Made by a program: the position numbers and the translations under genes
The notes under the pieces: model-generated
Told to the model about the DNA's origin: nothing
What the model saw: only the letters and a program-made list of their open reading frames with translations
Database searches by the model: none
Shown here: piece by piece, positions 18,344 to 26,944 of the stretch
How positions within the stretch are numbered: position 1 is the first letter of the stretch
Layout: each line of letters begins with the position of its first letter
DNA from: Reddybacter sp041277045
GTDB taxonomy: Bacteria > Pseudomonadota > Gammaproteobacteria > Pseudomonadales > Porticoccaceae
Reading direction: 5' to 3'
DNA: 64,000 nucleotides
Assembly (NCBI GenBank): GCA_041277045.1
Contig: JBGFSY010000002.1
Span: 124,001-188,000, forward strand

Positions 18344-19496
18344 GACATGAATTTTCTATAATGTTACTGATTTGGTTAATATATCGCTGGATGCTAAAGT
18401 ATTTCATCACCCTTTCTTTCCCGGCTTTTCCCATTGCAGCAGCCTTCAAGGGATTGTCTAGTAGGTATAGAACTGCAGCAGCGACAGCATTATAGTCTCC
18501 TACGTCAACGATCAAACCTGTTTTATTGTCAATAATAACCTCTTCTGGGCCACCGCAGCGGGTGGCGACAACAGGTCTACAGCACACCATTGCTTCGGCA
18601 ATGGTTAGGCCAAAAGTTTCTTGTTTGGAGGTGGAAACATGAACAGTCGTGGCAGCAAGAAGATCGTGTGTGTCATTTCGGAAGCCGAGTAAGTGAAGGC
18701 TGGCAGAAAGTTTTTTATCATGTATGAGTTTTTTTACAGTGTTATTTAACGGCTCATCATGCCCATCACCAATGATCAGAAATTGGGTATTTGGTTTGGA
18801 CTTGAGAATTTTTTCTGCAGCAAGAATGAAAACTAAGGGATCTTTTCTTTCTGCAATAGCGCCAATAAAAGTGACCACAGGTGTGTCGCTTGTAAGGTTA
18901 AATTCCTCTTTTATAGGATAAGAATTGCCGTTTTTAAATATATCAACGTTCACGGCGTTGCTTACAGTATGGGCTTTTTTAGTCAGATGAAATCGCTTTT
19001 TTGATAGTATTTTTGATGGGGTAATAATGCTCTCAGAGAGACTTACGATTATTTTATCTATGAGCATATTAGGTAAGTATGAGGTGAGGTCGGGATTTCC
19101 ATCAAGATATTCATGGATATGCCAAATATGTGGAATTCCCGCTTTATGTGCTGCAAGTGCTCCTTCTAAAATTGTGCTCGTATTTGTATAGACTAAATCG
19201 ATTCCTTCTCGCTCTATTAAATGGTGTATTGACCATAAGCGGGCTTTTAAGGCTTTTAAGTAAATGAAGGGATAGCGCCAAGTGCCATGTCGGCGTGAGG
19301 GTATCCACCGAGTAAAGTAGCGAACAGTATATGGAATATTTGCTTGTTCCAAATAGCTTTCCATTGGCCCTCTCCATGGTAACACTACTAAAGGTTCGAA
19401 GCGTGATCGGTCAAGGTTTGATACCAAATCTATAAGACAGCGTTCAGCACCTTGTAGCGAGCTATCATGTGAAAGGAAAAGAATTTTTTTAGGCAT
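18330..19496 (-). CDS. Family 4 glycosyltransferase
   Basis: A GT-B enzyme of about 388 residues. It starts MPKKILFLSHDSSLQGAERCL, with the acceptor-side loop, and has FIGAIAERKDPLVFILAAE, a GDGHDEPLNN loop and the donor motif SKQETFGLTIAEAMVCCRPVVAT in the C-terminal domain. The open frame runs to 19544, but ATG at 19496 is the likely start. It overlaps the end of the upstream sulfotransferase by only 8 bases and begins at the family's usual N-terminus. Confidence 0.88.
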   Translation of the reverse strand: MPKKILFLSHDSSLQGAERCLIDLVSNLDRSRFEPLVVLPWRGPMESYLEQANIPYTVRYFTRWIPSRRHGTWRYPFIYLKALKARLWSIHHLIEREGIDLVYTNTSTILEGALAAHKAGIPHIWHIHEYLDGNPDLTSYLPNMLIDKIIVSLSESIITPSKILSKKRFHLTKKAHTVSNAVNVDIFKNGNSYPIKEEFNLTSDTPVVTFIGAIAERKDPLVFILAAEKILKSKPNTQFLIIGDGHDEPLNNTVKKLIHDKKLSASLHLLGFRNDTHDLLAATTVHVSTSKQETFGLTIAEAMVCCRPVVATRCGGPEEVIIDNKTGLIVDVGDYNAVAAAVLYLLDNPLKAAAMGKAGKERVMKYFSIQRYINQISNIIENSCHEHT

Positions 19497-20325
19497 CGAA
19501 TTGATATCCCAGTAATTTGATATCTTCCCGGTATAGCTCATCAACCATAGTTCTTGTTTTTTTTGTGTAATATCCTCTAAAGTCGGAGTTTCTGGTTGAT
19601 ATGTTTAGTTTTTTTGGCTTGATATCATATTCAATCCCAAGGTTGGTTCTGATTTCACTAACGGAGTCATCTAGACTTTCTAGTCTGCCAATATAATCAA
19701 AAGGGATTTTTCCGCTGGGGGTTTTTATCCATTTTGATTGAGGCGCAAAGTGTGTCAATTGTAAATACTCCCTATGATAGTAAAGGAACTCGACGAAGTT
19801 GCTGAATGTAGGATGTTGTTCAATGAAAGGAGTTAATAGAGCTTTATCTTTACTATCAAAACCACCTTCTTTTAGAAAAAAATAAGCCGAAACAAGTCGG
19901 TCCCATGGGTTTCTAGTAAAGGTAAATTTAAAATAATTATTGAAGGTGCTTGAGTCAAACATAATCTGGTAGTCAGTGATTGTTGAATGGGGGACGCAAT
20001 GCCCAAGTAAAGATTGGGCTAAGGAAATACCACCACACTTTGGAATGTGAACAAAAATACATTTTTTTTCATGAAATGCATTGATGCTGTATGTTAGATG
20101 TTTGTTTTCATGATGTGTGAACGATATTTCTAATTCATGTCTTGCGCTAAGGATTCTCCAATATTCTTTTTTGAATATCTTTTTAAATATTACCCTCCGT
20201 GTTCTGTATGGTAATGTCCATAAAACAGGTAGTAATATACTTAGTTTGTTTTCCATATGAATATATGAGGAGCCATATAGTTTTAAATCTTGTAGCAAAG
20301 CTGGTTTGTTTTTATCTGATTTCAT
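19489..20325 (-). CDS. Sulfotransferase, HNK-1/chondroitin (Sulfotransfer_2) type
   Basis: This fourth sulfotransferase belongs to a different branch from the other three. CIFVHIPKCGGISLAQSLLG (about residue 90) is the PAPS loop of the Sulfotransfer_2 family, and KFTFTRNPWDRLVSAYFFLKEGG (about 132) is the 3'-phosphate site. HFAPQSKWI and DYIGRLESLDDSVSEI are typical later elements. The 278 residues have no clear membrane anchor, although the first 70 residues are basic and partly hydrophobic. It overlaps the wzt gene upstream by 14 bases, so sulfation and export genes are in one operon. Confidence 0.85.
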   Translation of the reverse strand: MKSDKNKPALLQDLKLYGSSYIHMENKLSILLPVLWTLPYRTRRVIFKKIFKKEYWRILSARHELEISFTHHENKHLTYSINAFHEKKCIFVHIPKCGGISLAQSLLGHCVPHSTITDYQIMFDSSTFNNYFKFTFTRNPWDRLVSAYFFLKEGGFDSKDKALLTPFIEQHPTFSNFVEFLYYHREYLQLTHFAPQSKWIKTPSGKIPFDYIGRLESLDDSVSEIRTNLGIEYDIKPKKLNISTRNSDFRGYYTKKTRTMVDELYREDIKLLGYQFDA

Positions 20326-21556
20326 TAGAATTATATTCAGATAGTTTCCATTTGCAGTCGAGATTTAATAATCTTAAAGGGGGCTGTTTACTGATATTGT
20401 GTTCATTAATCGTGAAAAGTGCTAAGTTTTCTTCGGAAAATATCACCCCTCTGTGATTATTGAATATCGACAATCTTATTGCGTAGGGCCCAGACTTTAA
20501 TGGAAAATGTGGCCACTGACATGTTATTTCATGCTTTCCTGGGAGTAATGTTTTCGGCCATTCGTCCAAGGTGTCGGTGGAGTTTGCTGTTAAATAAATA
20601 AAATCTGTTGTGTGAGTGCCTAATACCAATTCAGGATTTTCTATTTTTTGGCTAACGGCTATAACCATTCGTACAATGAGAGGGTCGCCTCCTTCGATAA
20701 AATTAGTAGGATTTCCATTAATATCGATTATTTCGATGTTATCAAGCTGGATTAGATCAGTATCCTGTTGTTGATTGCGGGAATTTTTTTTATGATTTTC
20801 TAAAATTCTCTGGTTATTGAATTCATAAAAGGCGTTACACACGGTGTCAGGATCGTCATCCTGTGCAACTTTCCCGTGGTCAAGCATAATGACTCTCGAG
20901 CACATTCGAGCAACTTGCCTGAGATTATGGCTGACCAGTAAAACTGTTCGGCCTTGTCGTTTTATAAGTTCCTCCATTCGGTCAAAGCATTTCCTCTGAA
21001 ACGCTAGATCCCCAACTGCGAGAACTTCATCAATAATGAGTATGTCGGCATCCATGCTGGTTGCGATAGAGAAGCCTAGCTTGACCTTCATGCCAGAGCT
21101 ATAGCGTTTTACGGGTGTATCGATAAATTCTTCAAGCTCCGAAAATTCGACAATCTCTTCCATCTTGCTCAGGATTATCTTTTTCGGAATGCCAAGAATA
21201 GCACCGTTGAGGAATATATTTTCTCGCCCAGTTAGCTCGGGGTTAACCCCCGCGCCAACTTCTATTAGGGGCGCTATGCTACCGCGAACAATGATTTCCC
21301 CGCTGGTGGGTTTGGTGATATTGGCCAAGTGCTTTAAGAGTGTGCTTTTGCCTGCGCCATTATGGCCGATAATTCCGACTACCTCGCCTTGCTCAATGGT
21401 AAAGTTAATATCATCAAGGGCTTTGAAGTTTTTTCGGGACCAGGTTTTTTTCCCACTGAGTCGTGCCAGGGTGTGACGCAGAGTGTCTTTTGCACTAGTA
21501 AGGGTGCCCAGGTTGTACTCTTTGGTGAGGTGTTTGACTTCAATAACAGGTGGCAT
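20312..21556 (-). CDS. wzt: ABC polysaccharide exporter, ATP-binding protein with C-terminal domain (Wzt type)
   Basis: The ATPase domain (residues 1 to about 250) has Walker A GIIGHNGAGKSTLLKHL, signature YSSGMKVKLGFSIA, Walker B ADILIIDEVLAVGD and a switch His in LLVSHNLRQ. Residues from about 265 to 405 form a beta-rich extension (DNIEIIDINGNPTNFIEGGD, PGKHEITCQWPHFPLKSGPYAIRLSIF). This resembles the Wzt C-terminal domain that binds the finished end of an O-polysaccharide before export. It therefore implies substrate-selective ABC export of a capped chain. It lies 10 bases after the permease gene wzm. Confidence 0.92.
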   Translation of the reverse strand: MPPVIEVKHLTKEYNLGTLTSAKDTLRHTLARLSGKKTWSRKNFKALDDINFTIEQGEVVGIIGHNGAGKSTLLKHLANITKPTSGEIIVRGSIAPLIEVGAGVNPELTGRENIFLNGAILGIPKKIILSKMEEIVEFSELEEFIDTPVKRYSSGMKVKLGFSIATSMDADILIIDEVLAVGDLAFQRKCFDRMEELIKRQGRTVLLVSHNLRQVARMCSRVIMLDHGKVAQDDDPDTVCNAFYEFNNQRILENHKKNSRNQQQDTDLIQLDNIEIIDINGNPTNFIEGGDPLIVRMVIAVSQKIENPELVLGTHTTDFIYLTANSTDTLDEWPKTLLPGKHEITCQWPHFPLKSGPYAIRLSIFNNHRGVIFSEENLALFTINEHNISKQPPLRLLNLDCKWKLSEYNSNEIR

Positions 21557-21566
21557 GTTGGTGATC

Positions 21567-22385
21567 TCAAATAATATCAGCGAACCAGTTTTCTGCTTTT
21601 TTGAAAAACAGATAACTTAAGGGTAGCAGTACCAATGTGGCGATAAAGCCGGGGAGTAGTGAGCTGAAATCGGGAGCTACCCCTTGTAATAGACACTTTT
21701 GAAAACTATCAATAATGCCAGCGAGTGGGTTGATATTGTAAATTGTGTAGAGAATATCAGACCACTGCCCTGCAGCTTGTTCGTCGACGAGTTTTGTTTT
21801 CACTAAGCTGAGTGGGTAGATGACGGGTGAAGCGTACATGGCGAGAGATAGTAACACTGGCAATGCCTGGGCGACATCGCGGTAATACACATTGAGCGCT
21901 GAACCGAAAAGACTGATGGTTAAGGCTACCAGCATGGTGTAAAAAATAATGAGCGGTACCCATAAGGCGTGAATAGTCGGCAGCATTTGGTAGTAGACCA
22001 TAAGTGCTGCAAGAATAAGAAAGCCGATAGCTAGCTCTACCAGTTTGGTGACCATGGCAGTCAGGGGAAAAACTTCTCTTGGAAAATAGATTTTTTTGAT
22101 TAGTGCGGTATTTGCCGTGATACTGTTCACTCCCTGCGAGGTCGATTCCTGAAAAAATATCCAGGGCATCAGTGCTGCAAAAGTAAGTATTGGATAGGGG
22201 ATATCGCCTGTTTCAATGCCCACAAAACTTTTTACCAAAGTAAATATAAGCATTAACATGACTGGTTTAAGTATGGCCCATAACAAGCCAAGATATGACT
22301 GTTTATAGCGGACAATAATGTTTTTCCATGCCAGTGCTGCAATTAATTCACGATAAGCGAACAAGTTTGGTGTTGTAGTGCTCAT
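21567..22385 (-). CDS. wzm: ABC polysaccharide exporter, permease (Wzm type)
   Basis: A 272-residue permease of the ABC-2 family with about six membrane helices. The N-terminus has AALAWKNIIVRYKQSYLGLLWAILKP, the amphipathic interface helix and first membrane helix that define O-antigen and capsule exporters. IKKIYFPREVFPL and the YRDVAQALPVLLSLAMYASPVIYPLSL stretch are family-typical. It pairs with the adjacent Wzt to move the undecaprenyl-linked glycan across the inner membrane. Confidence 0.93.
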   Translation of the reverse strand: MSTTTPNLFAYRELIAALAWKNIIVRYKQSYLGLLWAILKPVMLMLIFTLVKSFVGIETGDIPYPILTFAALMPWIFFQESTSQGVNSITANTALIKKIYFPREVFPLTAMVTKLVELAIGFLILAALMVYYQMLPTIHALWVPLIIFYTMLVALTISLFGSALNVYYRDVAQALPVLLSLAMYASPVIYPLSLVKTKLVDEQAAGQWSDILYTIYNINPLAGIIDSFQKCLLQGVAPDFSSLLPGFIATLVLLPLSYLFFKKAENWFADII

Positions 22386-22407
22386 ATTCCATTGGCTCTC
22401 AATTTGT

Positions 22408-23007
22408 TTACTGTAAGTTCTTTAGCTTGTTTATTTCTTTTTCCCTTCGTTTAAATGACTTGAGTTTTTTTATTGTTAATGCATGGTCAAGATATTTCTG
22501 AGCGCTTTCAAGGTCACCTAAATCAATATAAACATCGATTAAGCCTTTGTAGGCTTTAAGATATTTTGGGTTTTTATGTAAGGCCAGGTTATATTCTTGA
22601 ATGGCTTCAAGTCTTTTACCCATTTCAAAATAAAGGCCTGCAAGACCCGTATGTAGGTAGGGTAACAGGCCGAAATTAGGGTTTTTGGAGTGCGATATCC
22701 AGTAGGTATAAGCCCTTGTTTGGTGAGTTAGGCATTCAATTCGGTCATTGTTAAAATAATTACGGCAAATTGGTATCTTGGTTAATGCCCCGCATAAGTG
22801 GTTACCCCAGGTCATGTCGCTACGATAATTCGGGCCGTTAAAGGGGGGGCGATTCTTTGCATTTGGGGCGCAAAAAGAGGGAAGTGATGACTTATAGGGT
22901 GATTCTTTCCAATTGCCTGCGGTAGCCTCACGCCAGGGGATTTGTGCAATAGCTATTGAAGAATTTATAGCGAACAAAAGGAAAAGTATCTTTAATAGAT
23001 AATCCAT
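22408..23007 (-). CDS. Exported tetratricopeptide-repeat protein
   Basis: A 199-residue protein with a signal peptide (residues 1 to about 21, MDYLLKILFLLFAINSSIAIA). A Cys-containing middle part (SFCAPNAKNRPPF, HLCGALTKIPICRNYF) follows. Residues 115-185 form two or three TPR units, for example GLLPYLHTGLAGLYFEMGKRLEAIQEYNLALHKNPKYLKAYKGL. It should be periplasmic, possibly a scaffold for export or ligation of the glycan. I do not recognise the family. It lies between the wzm gene and the phosphotransferase gene. Confidence 0.65.
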   Translation of the reverse strand: MDYLLKILFLLFAINSSIAIAQIPWREATAGNWKESPYKSSLPSFCAPNAKNRPPFNGPNYRSDMTWGNHLCGALTKIPICRNYFNNDRIECLTHQTRAYTYWISHSKNPNFGLLPYLHTGLAGLYFEMGKRLEAIQEYNLALHKNPKYLKAYKGLIDVYIDLGDLESAQKYLDHALTIKKLKSFKRREKEINKLKNLQ

Positions 23008-23019
23008 AAAATAATGCCT

Positions 23020-24138
23020 TTAACGCGTTGAACAGGTTAAATTGGTCAAGTTAAGAAATGGCCATGGCTCTATTTTCTGCCTGTTGTTTGTTTCTTGTAA
23101 GTGATTATTTAGGTAATGTGTATATTGCTTTATAACTCGTTGATTCAATAATTTCCTGTCGAGCCTTATTTTCTGGTTACTTGTTATAACATGGAGTCTC
23201 TTTATGCATTGTAAGAGAAGTAAAAGATAAACGAGTTCTTTATTTTGCTCTAACATTTCACCATAACCTTTAAAAAAATTACGACAAAAAATCCCTATCC
23301 TTTGTTTTGGATATAAAGGATTTTCTGAACGATAGGCTAAGGAGGCAATAAAATTAATCAAATCAATAAAAGGGTGCCCTATTTTTGCGTCATAAAAGTC
23401 AATGACTTTTATACTGTCTTTTTCATAGAAAATATTATGGCCTGAAAAGTCGCCGTGATAGGTGCAGGCGTATCCCTGATGTTGGATTTCTTTCAACCTG
23501 GCTCTAAACATTTCTGATACCTCTGAGAAAAGTTGAGAATGTTCCGGTAGGCTTTCTTTTAATGCTCTAGTCCGCCAGAGCATTTCTCCCGATAGATAGT
23601 CATACCAGGGCTCAAGATCTTTGTTTTTTCGACCTGTTGCCAAGTGGTATCGCTTAAGCCAACTCCCGCAAAGTAGTGCAAGATTATCCCTGCTTTCTTT
23701 TTGTGCAGAGTCGTTTTTCCACCAGAATGTATAAGCGTTCATGAGTGTGTCGATAGCTGATCCGGCACACTTCTTCGTTACAATTATTTTCTGTTCAGGA
23801 AATATTTCAATTAACTCGACAGCTTCGCCACTCATTTCTTTGTTAAGTAGCTGTAATAGCGATGCTTCGCATTCTAGTTTTTCTCTTACATCGGCCAATT
23901 TCTTCTTGGGTATTGTTATCCGTTTTATAAATAAGATAACAGGGTTTCTTTTTTCATCTGTAAATTTAACAATTCGAATAGACGAATAAGGATAAGTCGT
24001 GCTTTTAATGAGCTTAATATTGTTGTAGTCACAGTCTTTGAACTTGTCTCTAACTACCTTTTTAAGCAGTGTATTTTGAACAACATCAAGATCGTTATTC
24101 ACGTCGCTCATTTTTTCTTTAGTAAGTGACATGATCAT
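23020..24138 (-). CDS. Aminoglycoside phosphotransferase-fold kinase
   Basis: A 372-residue protein with the kinase-like phosphotransferase fold. The catalytic loop reads ACTYHGDFSGHNIFYEK (His-Gly-Asp and Asn, about residue 228) and the metal-binding motif is IKVIDFYDAKIGHPFIDL. An N-lobe Lys may lie in VILFIKRITIPKKK. Similar enzymes in surface-glycan loci phosphorylate a sugar or lipid acceptor. The start is uncertain: ATG codons at 24138, 24132 and 24111 are all in frame with no clear ribosome binding site. The gene is AT-rich. Confidence 0.7.
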   Translation of the reverse strand: MIMSLTKEKMSDVNNDLDVVQNTLLKKVVRDKFKDCDYNNIKLIKSTTYPYSSIRIVKFTDEKRNPVILFIKRITIPKKKLADVREKLECEASLLQLLNKEMSGEAVELIEIFPEQKIIVTKKCAGSAIDTLMNAYTFWWKNDSAQKESRDNLALLCGSWLKRYHLATGRKNKDLEPWYDYLSGEMLWRTRALKESLPEHSQLFSEVSEMFRARLKEIQHQGYACTYHGDFSGHNIFYEKDSIKVIDFYDAKIGHPFIDLINFIASLAYRSENPLYPKQRIGIFCRNFFKGYGEMLEQNKELVYLLLLLQCIKRLHVITSNQKIRLDRKLLNQRVIKQYTHYLNNHLQETNNRQKIEPWPFLNLTNLTCSTR

Positions 24139-24199
24139 CCGGTTTCGGTCAGTTTGTATGTGTTCATTGGATGTGACAATGTTAGTATCAGATTTAAGA

Positions 24200-25423
24200 T
24201 CAATTGATCAGTTCATTATAAACCGCTTGAATTTCTGTTACATGCGCTGCGACTGAGAAGGTTTTCAGGGCGTGCTTGCGTGCAGCCGTACCATATAGCT
24301 CCCTTTTTTCTATTGAATCATAGAAGCACATAATCTCATCCGAAAGGCTTGCTGCGCTCTTTGGTTCGAATAACAACCCAGTTCTGCCATGCTCTATCAT
24401 TTCTGCGGCACCCCCATGATTTGGGCCAATGAGAGGCCTGCCTAGCGCCATGCTTTCAATGACAACTGTACCTAGTGGCTCGGGGCTAGTGGATGCTGAG
24501 ACTACGATGTTCAGTCCATTGTAAACGCGGGGCATGTCGGACACATGGCCGGTAAAGATAACAGTTGATCCAAGACCTTCTTGTTTGACGCGCTGTTTGA
24601 GCATTGTTTCGAAGGGCAAGCAGTCATCGGGTGTGCCACCAATAATCAGCATTTTCAGATTAGGGATTTTTTCTTTAAGGGTCTTTGCGGCGTCAAGAAA
24701 AATTTCCTGTCCTTTCCATGGAATCAGTAAGCCAACCAGTCCTACAGCAAAGTCATCACTAGTTAACTGATGAAGGTGACGGAAAGGCCTTCCATCGGTG
24801 CTTGGGTCCAGGCCGTCAAGTTCGAGGCCATCGTAGATGACGTTAATTTTTTCTGTTGGTACCCCCAGTTTACTTCGTATGCTCTCCGCTACCCAGTGCG
24901 ACACTGGAGTGAAGTGGCTTGGCAACTTGAAGGCCCAGCTCATCAGTCGCGAACCATCCTGGTCACCTCTTACATGGCAAACGGTAGGGATTTTTAGCAC
25001 TTTCCCGACCAATAGTGCCGCACGATTGCATAAGGGTTCGTTATTCGCGTGTATTAAATCTGTTTTAAAACGCCAGGCTGTCCATAACAGATGGAGGAAA
25101 AAAGGTAGGAAGTTGAACAGGTCGTCGGCGCGAGCTAACAGTTGGTTAATAATGAAGCGAAGACCAGGGGCTTTATCAATCCAGGTGATGGGGTCTATTT
25201 TTCTGTGGGCACCAACAACATCGATATGCCGGTCGGGGATGTGTTTCCATTCGGCTTCGCTGGCAATTTCCCGATAATGGGGGCCCGTGCGACCAGTGAC
25301 AACCATAGGGATGAAGCGCGCACGGTCAAGGTTTCTCACCAGGTGCCGCAAGCAGATTATAGCGCCACCGTAGCCGATGCCGTTTTCGACATACAGAATT
25401 TTTTGAGGGGGATTCGTTGGCAT
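24200..25423 (-). CDS. Family 4 glycosyltransferase
   Basis: A 407-residue GT-B enzyme. It begins QKILYVENGIGYGGAIICLRHL, has LIHANNEPLCNRAALL in the N-terminal domain, VGLVGLLIPWKGQEIFLDAA at the start of the C-terminal domain and SASTSPEPLGTVVIESMALGRPLIGP as the donor-binding E-x7-E motif. It is the first gene of the block that runs down to 8 kb or beyond, and the promoter of that block should lie in the gap before the transposase remnant. Confidence 0.88.
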   Translation of the reverse strand: MPTNPPQKILYVENGIGYGGAIICLRHLVRNLDRARFIPMVVTGRTGPHYREIASEAEWKHIPDRHIDVVGAHRKIDPITWIDKAPGLRFIINQLLARADDLFNFLPFFLHLLWTAWRFKTDLIHANNEPLCNRAALLVGKVLKIPTVCHVRGDQDGSRLMSWAFKLPSHFTPVSHWVAESIRSKLGVPTEKINVIYDGLELDGLDPSTDGRPFRHLHQLTSDDFAVGLVGLLIPWKGQEIFLDAAKTLKEKIPNLKMLIIGGTPDDCLPFETMLKQRVKQEGLGSTVIFTGHVSDMPRVYNGLNIVVSASTSPEPLGTVVIESMALGRPLIGPNHGGAAEMIEHGRTGLLFEPKSAASLSDEIMCFYDSIEKRELYGTAARKHALKTFSVAAHVTEIQAVYNELIN

Positions 25424-25777
25424 TGTTACTGGTTGAGCCTAATTGAAGCCCGAGTTACTTGTATGTTGATGTTCCATGGCTAACCCTTTTAGTCAGTGAT
25501 TTTTTGAACCCTGCTAATGTACGCTATTTTGGGTCAATTTTATGGGACTGGCTTCACTAAGTTATACTTAAAAGCGGTAGGGTTGCTTGTTGTTTGGTAT
25601 TATAAGGGCGCCTCTATTCATCGCAAGATTTCGTATCCCTGATATTGGGGCTGCCCTAGTCTGTTAGTAAAGTGCCTGCTGAATCACTGCCCGGAAAAAC
25701 CGATCGATTATTAACCAACTTCGGGTTTTTTCCACTCTGTTTTCGACCCAATTCCGACCACTTTTCTTGTTTCTCCA
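25424..25777. other. Intergenic region upstream of the downstream half of the polysaccharide locus
   Basis: This 354-base stretch separates the GT4 gene start from the transposase remnant. No gene or clear promoter consensus is seen. It should contain the minus-strand promoter for the block 24200-25423 and downstream. An AGCGGTAGGGTTGC string near 25574 weakly resembles the ops element of polysaccharide operons, but it lies on the plus strand, opposite to these genes. The right half probably contains one end of the insertion sequence. I could not find a convincing terminal repeat. Confidence 0.4.
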
Positions 25778-26797
25778 TCAAGCGGACACATTTCGCCTAC
25801 TAAGTGTCACCATTCGCCTCATGTTGTACACCAGATTGGCCAGCCCAATCTTTGCCGCAGCCCTCGCTTGCCCGATGACCCGGTTAACCTCCTTCTACTC
25901 GTTCGCAATCGAGCAGAATACACGCTCCACCCGCACCCGAATGGAGGTCTTCTACCTGTTAGAGGCCTGTTGTTTTTCCGCTAAAGGTTTCTCTCGTGTA
26001 CCCTTCTGATGTATGTGGCTACAGTAGCTCATCGCCCACAAGGTCAATTCAAAGTTTTTTCTCCAATAGGCGCTGCCCGCCCACACGCCCTTACCTTTAT
26101 TCTCACTCAGCATATCGAGCAACGCCTGGGAGTCGTGGACTTCGGCTGAGCTTACATATAACTCACGAGTTAACTTGTGCTCGGCGTCCACTGCAATATC
26201 ATTCTTGTAGCTGTAGCTGTAGCTGTAGCTGTAGCTGTAGCGGTTGTCATTATTTTTCTTCGTCCAGCGCGCATCGATGTCCTTCTGACATTGCACGTGT
26301 GGATTTTGCTTGAATCGCTCTGGCGTATCACCTGCCTTGATCTGCGCATTCTCTTCACGGCTGTTGCGCAGCTTCGGGGCATCCACAATACCGGCATCGA
26401 TGATCTGTCCCTTGTGGATCTTGAATCCCTTGCTCTGTAGCTGCAGAGCAAACTCCTCGTGTAATTCCTTGATCAGATTATGTTCCATCAGCTGTTCGCG
26501 AAATAGCCAGATCGTCTTCGTATCCGGGCCCCGACCCTCCGGCTTCAAGTCCAGAAAACGGAAAAAGTTGTAGCGATCCCGTATCTGAAATTCCAACGCA
26601 TCATTCGATAAATTGTACAGATGCGGCGATACCAGTGCCTTGAGCATCAACACCGCATCAAACGGCTTCCTGCCCACGGTGCTCTTACGTTTTTTGTTGC
26701 GAATACGTTCTAGGAGCTCAAAAGACTCCCATTCAATCAGCTGTTTCAGCGCTGTTAACGGATCCCGTTCATTCAATTTCCGGTACCGATCATCCAA
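25778..26797 (-). pseudogene. IS5-family transposase, interrupted by two in-frame TAG codons
   Basis: The frame from ATG at 26797 to TGA at 25778 spans 340 codons, the usual size for an IS5-type DDE transposase. It reads through two TAG stops (25952-25954 and 25895-25897) without any frame change. Conserved parts are visible on both sides: GRKPFDAVLMLKALV and YNLSNDALEFQIRDRYNFFRFLDL at the N-terminus, IIDAGIVDAP with the first catalytic Asp, and after the first stop IRVRVERVF with the probable catalytic Glu, then KIGLANLVYNMRRM. The intact part codes for only 281 residues and lacks the catalytic Glu, so the element is presumably dead. It also carries a six-copy TGTAGC repeat coding for alternating Tyr and Ser. 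Confidence 0.85.
26206..26241. repeat. Hexanucleotide tandem repeat (TGTAGC)6 inside the transposase
   Basis: Six exact copies of TGTAGC run without interruption. On the coding strand they give six Tyr alternating with five Ser, just before the KNDIAVD segment that holds the second catalytic Asp region. IS5-type transposases usually have only one or two aromatic residues at this point, so replication slippage has probably expanded the tract. The repeat unit is a multiple of three, so copy changes would not shift the frame. Confidence 0.95.
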
Positions 26798-26944
26798 ATC
26801 GAAGAAGTCATGACTACATGAAAATGGACATCCTGTTCTTTCTTGAGTGCTGTCGTGCTATTTTAGAAAATCTAAGGGTTTTAGGGATGTTCATTAGATT
26901 AAACTGAAACCCACTGCTTAATCTAAAACTACAGAGGGTAATTT

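Noticed and set aside
25572..25590. Possible ops/JUMPstart element, AGCGGTAGGGTTGC
   Set aside because: It lies on the plus strand, opposite to the genes it would control, is not close to a plus-strand polysaccharide gene start, and matches only part of the consensus.
26206..26241. Hexanucleotide repeat as a phase-variation switch
   Set aside because: The unit is a multiple of three, so copy changes would not shift the frame, and the transposase is already broken.
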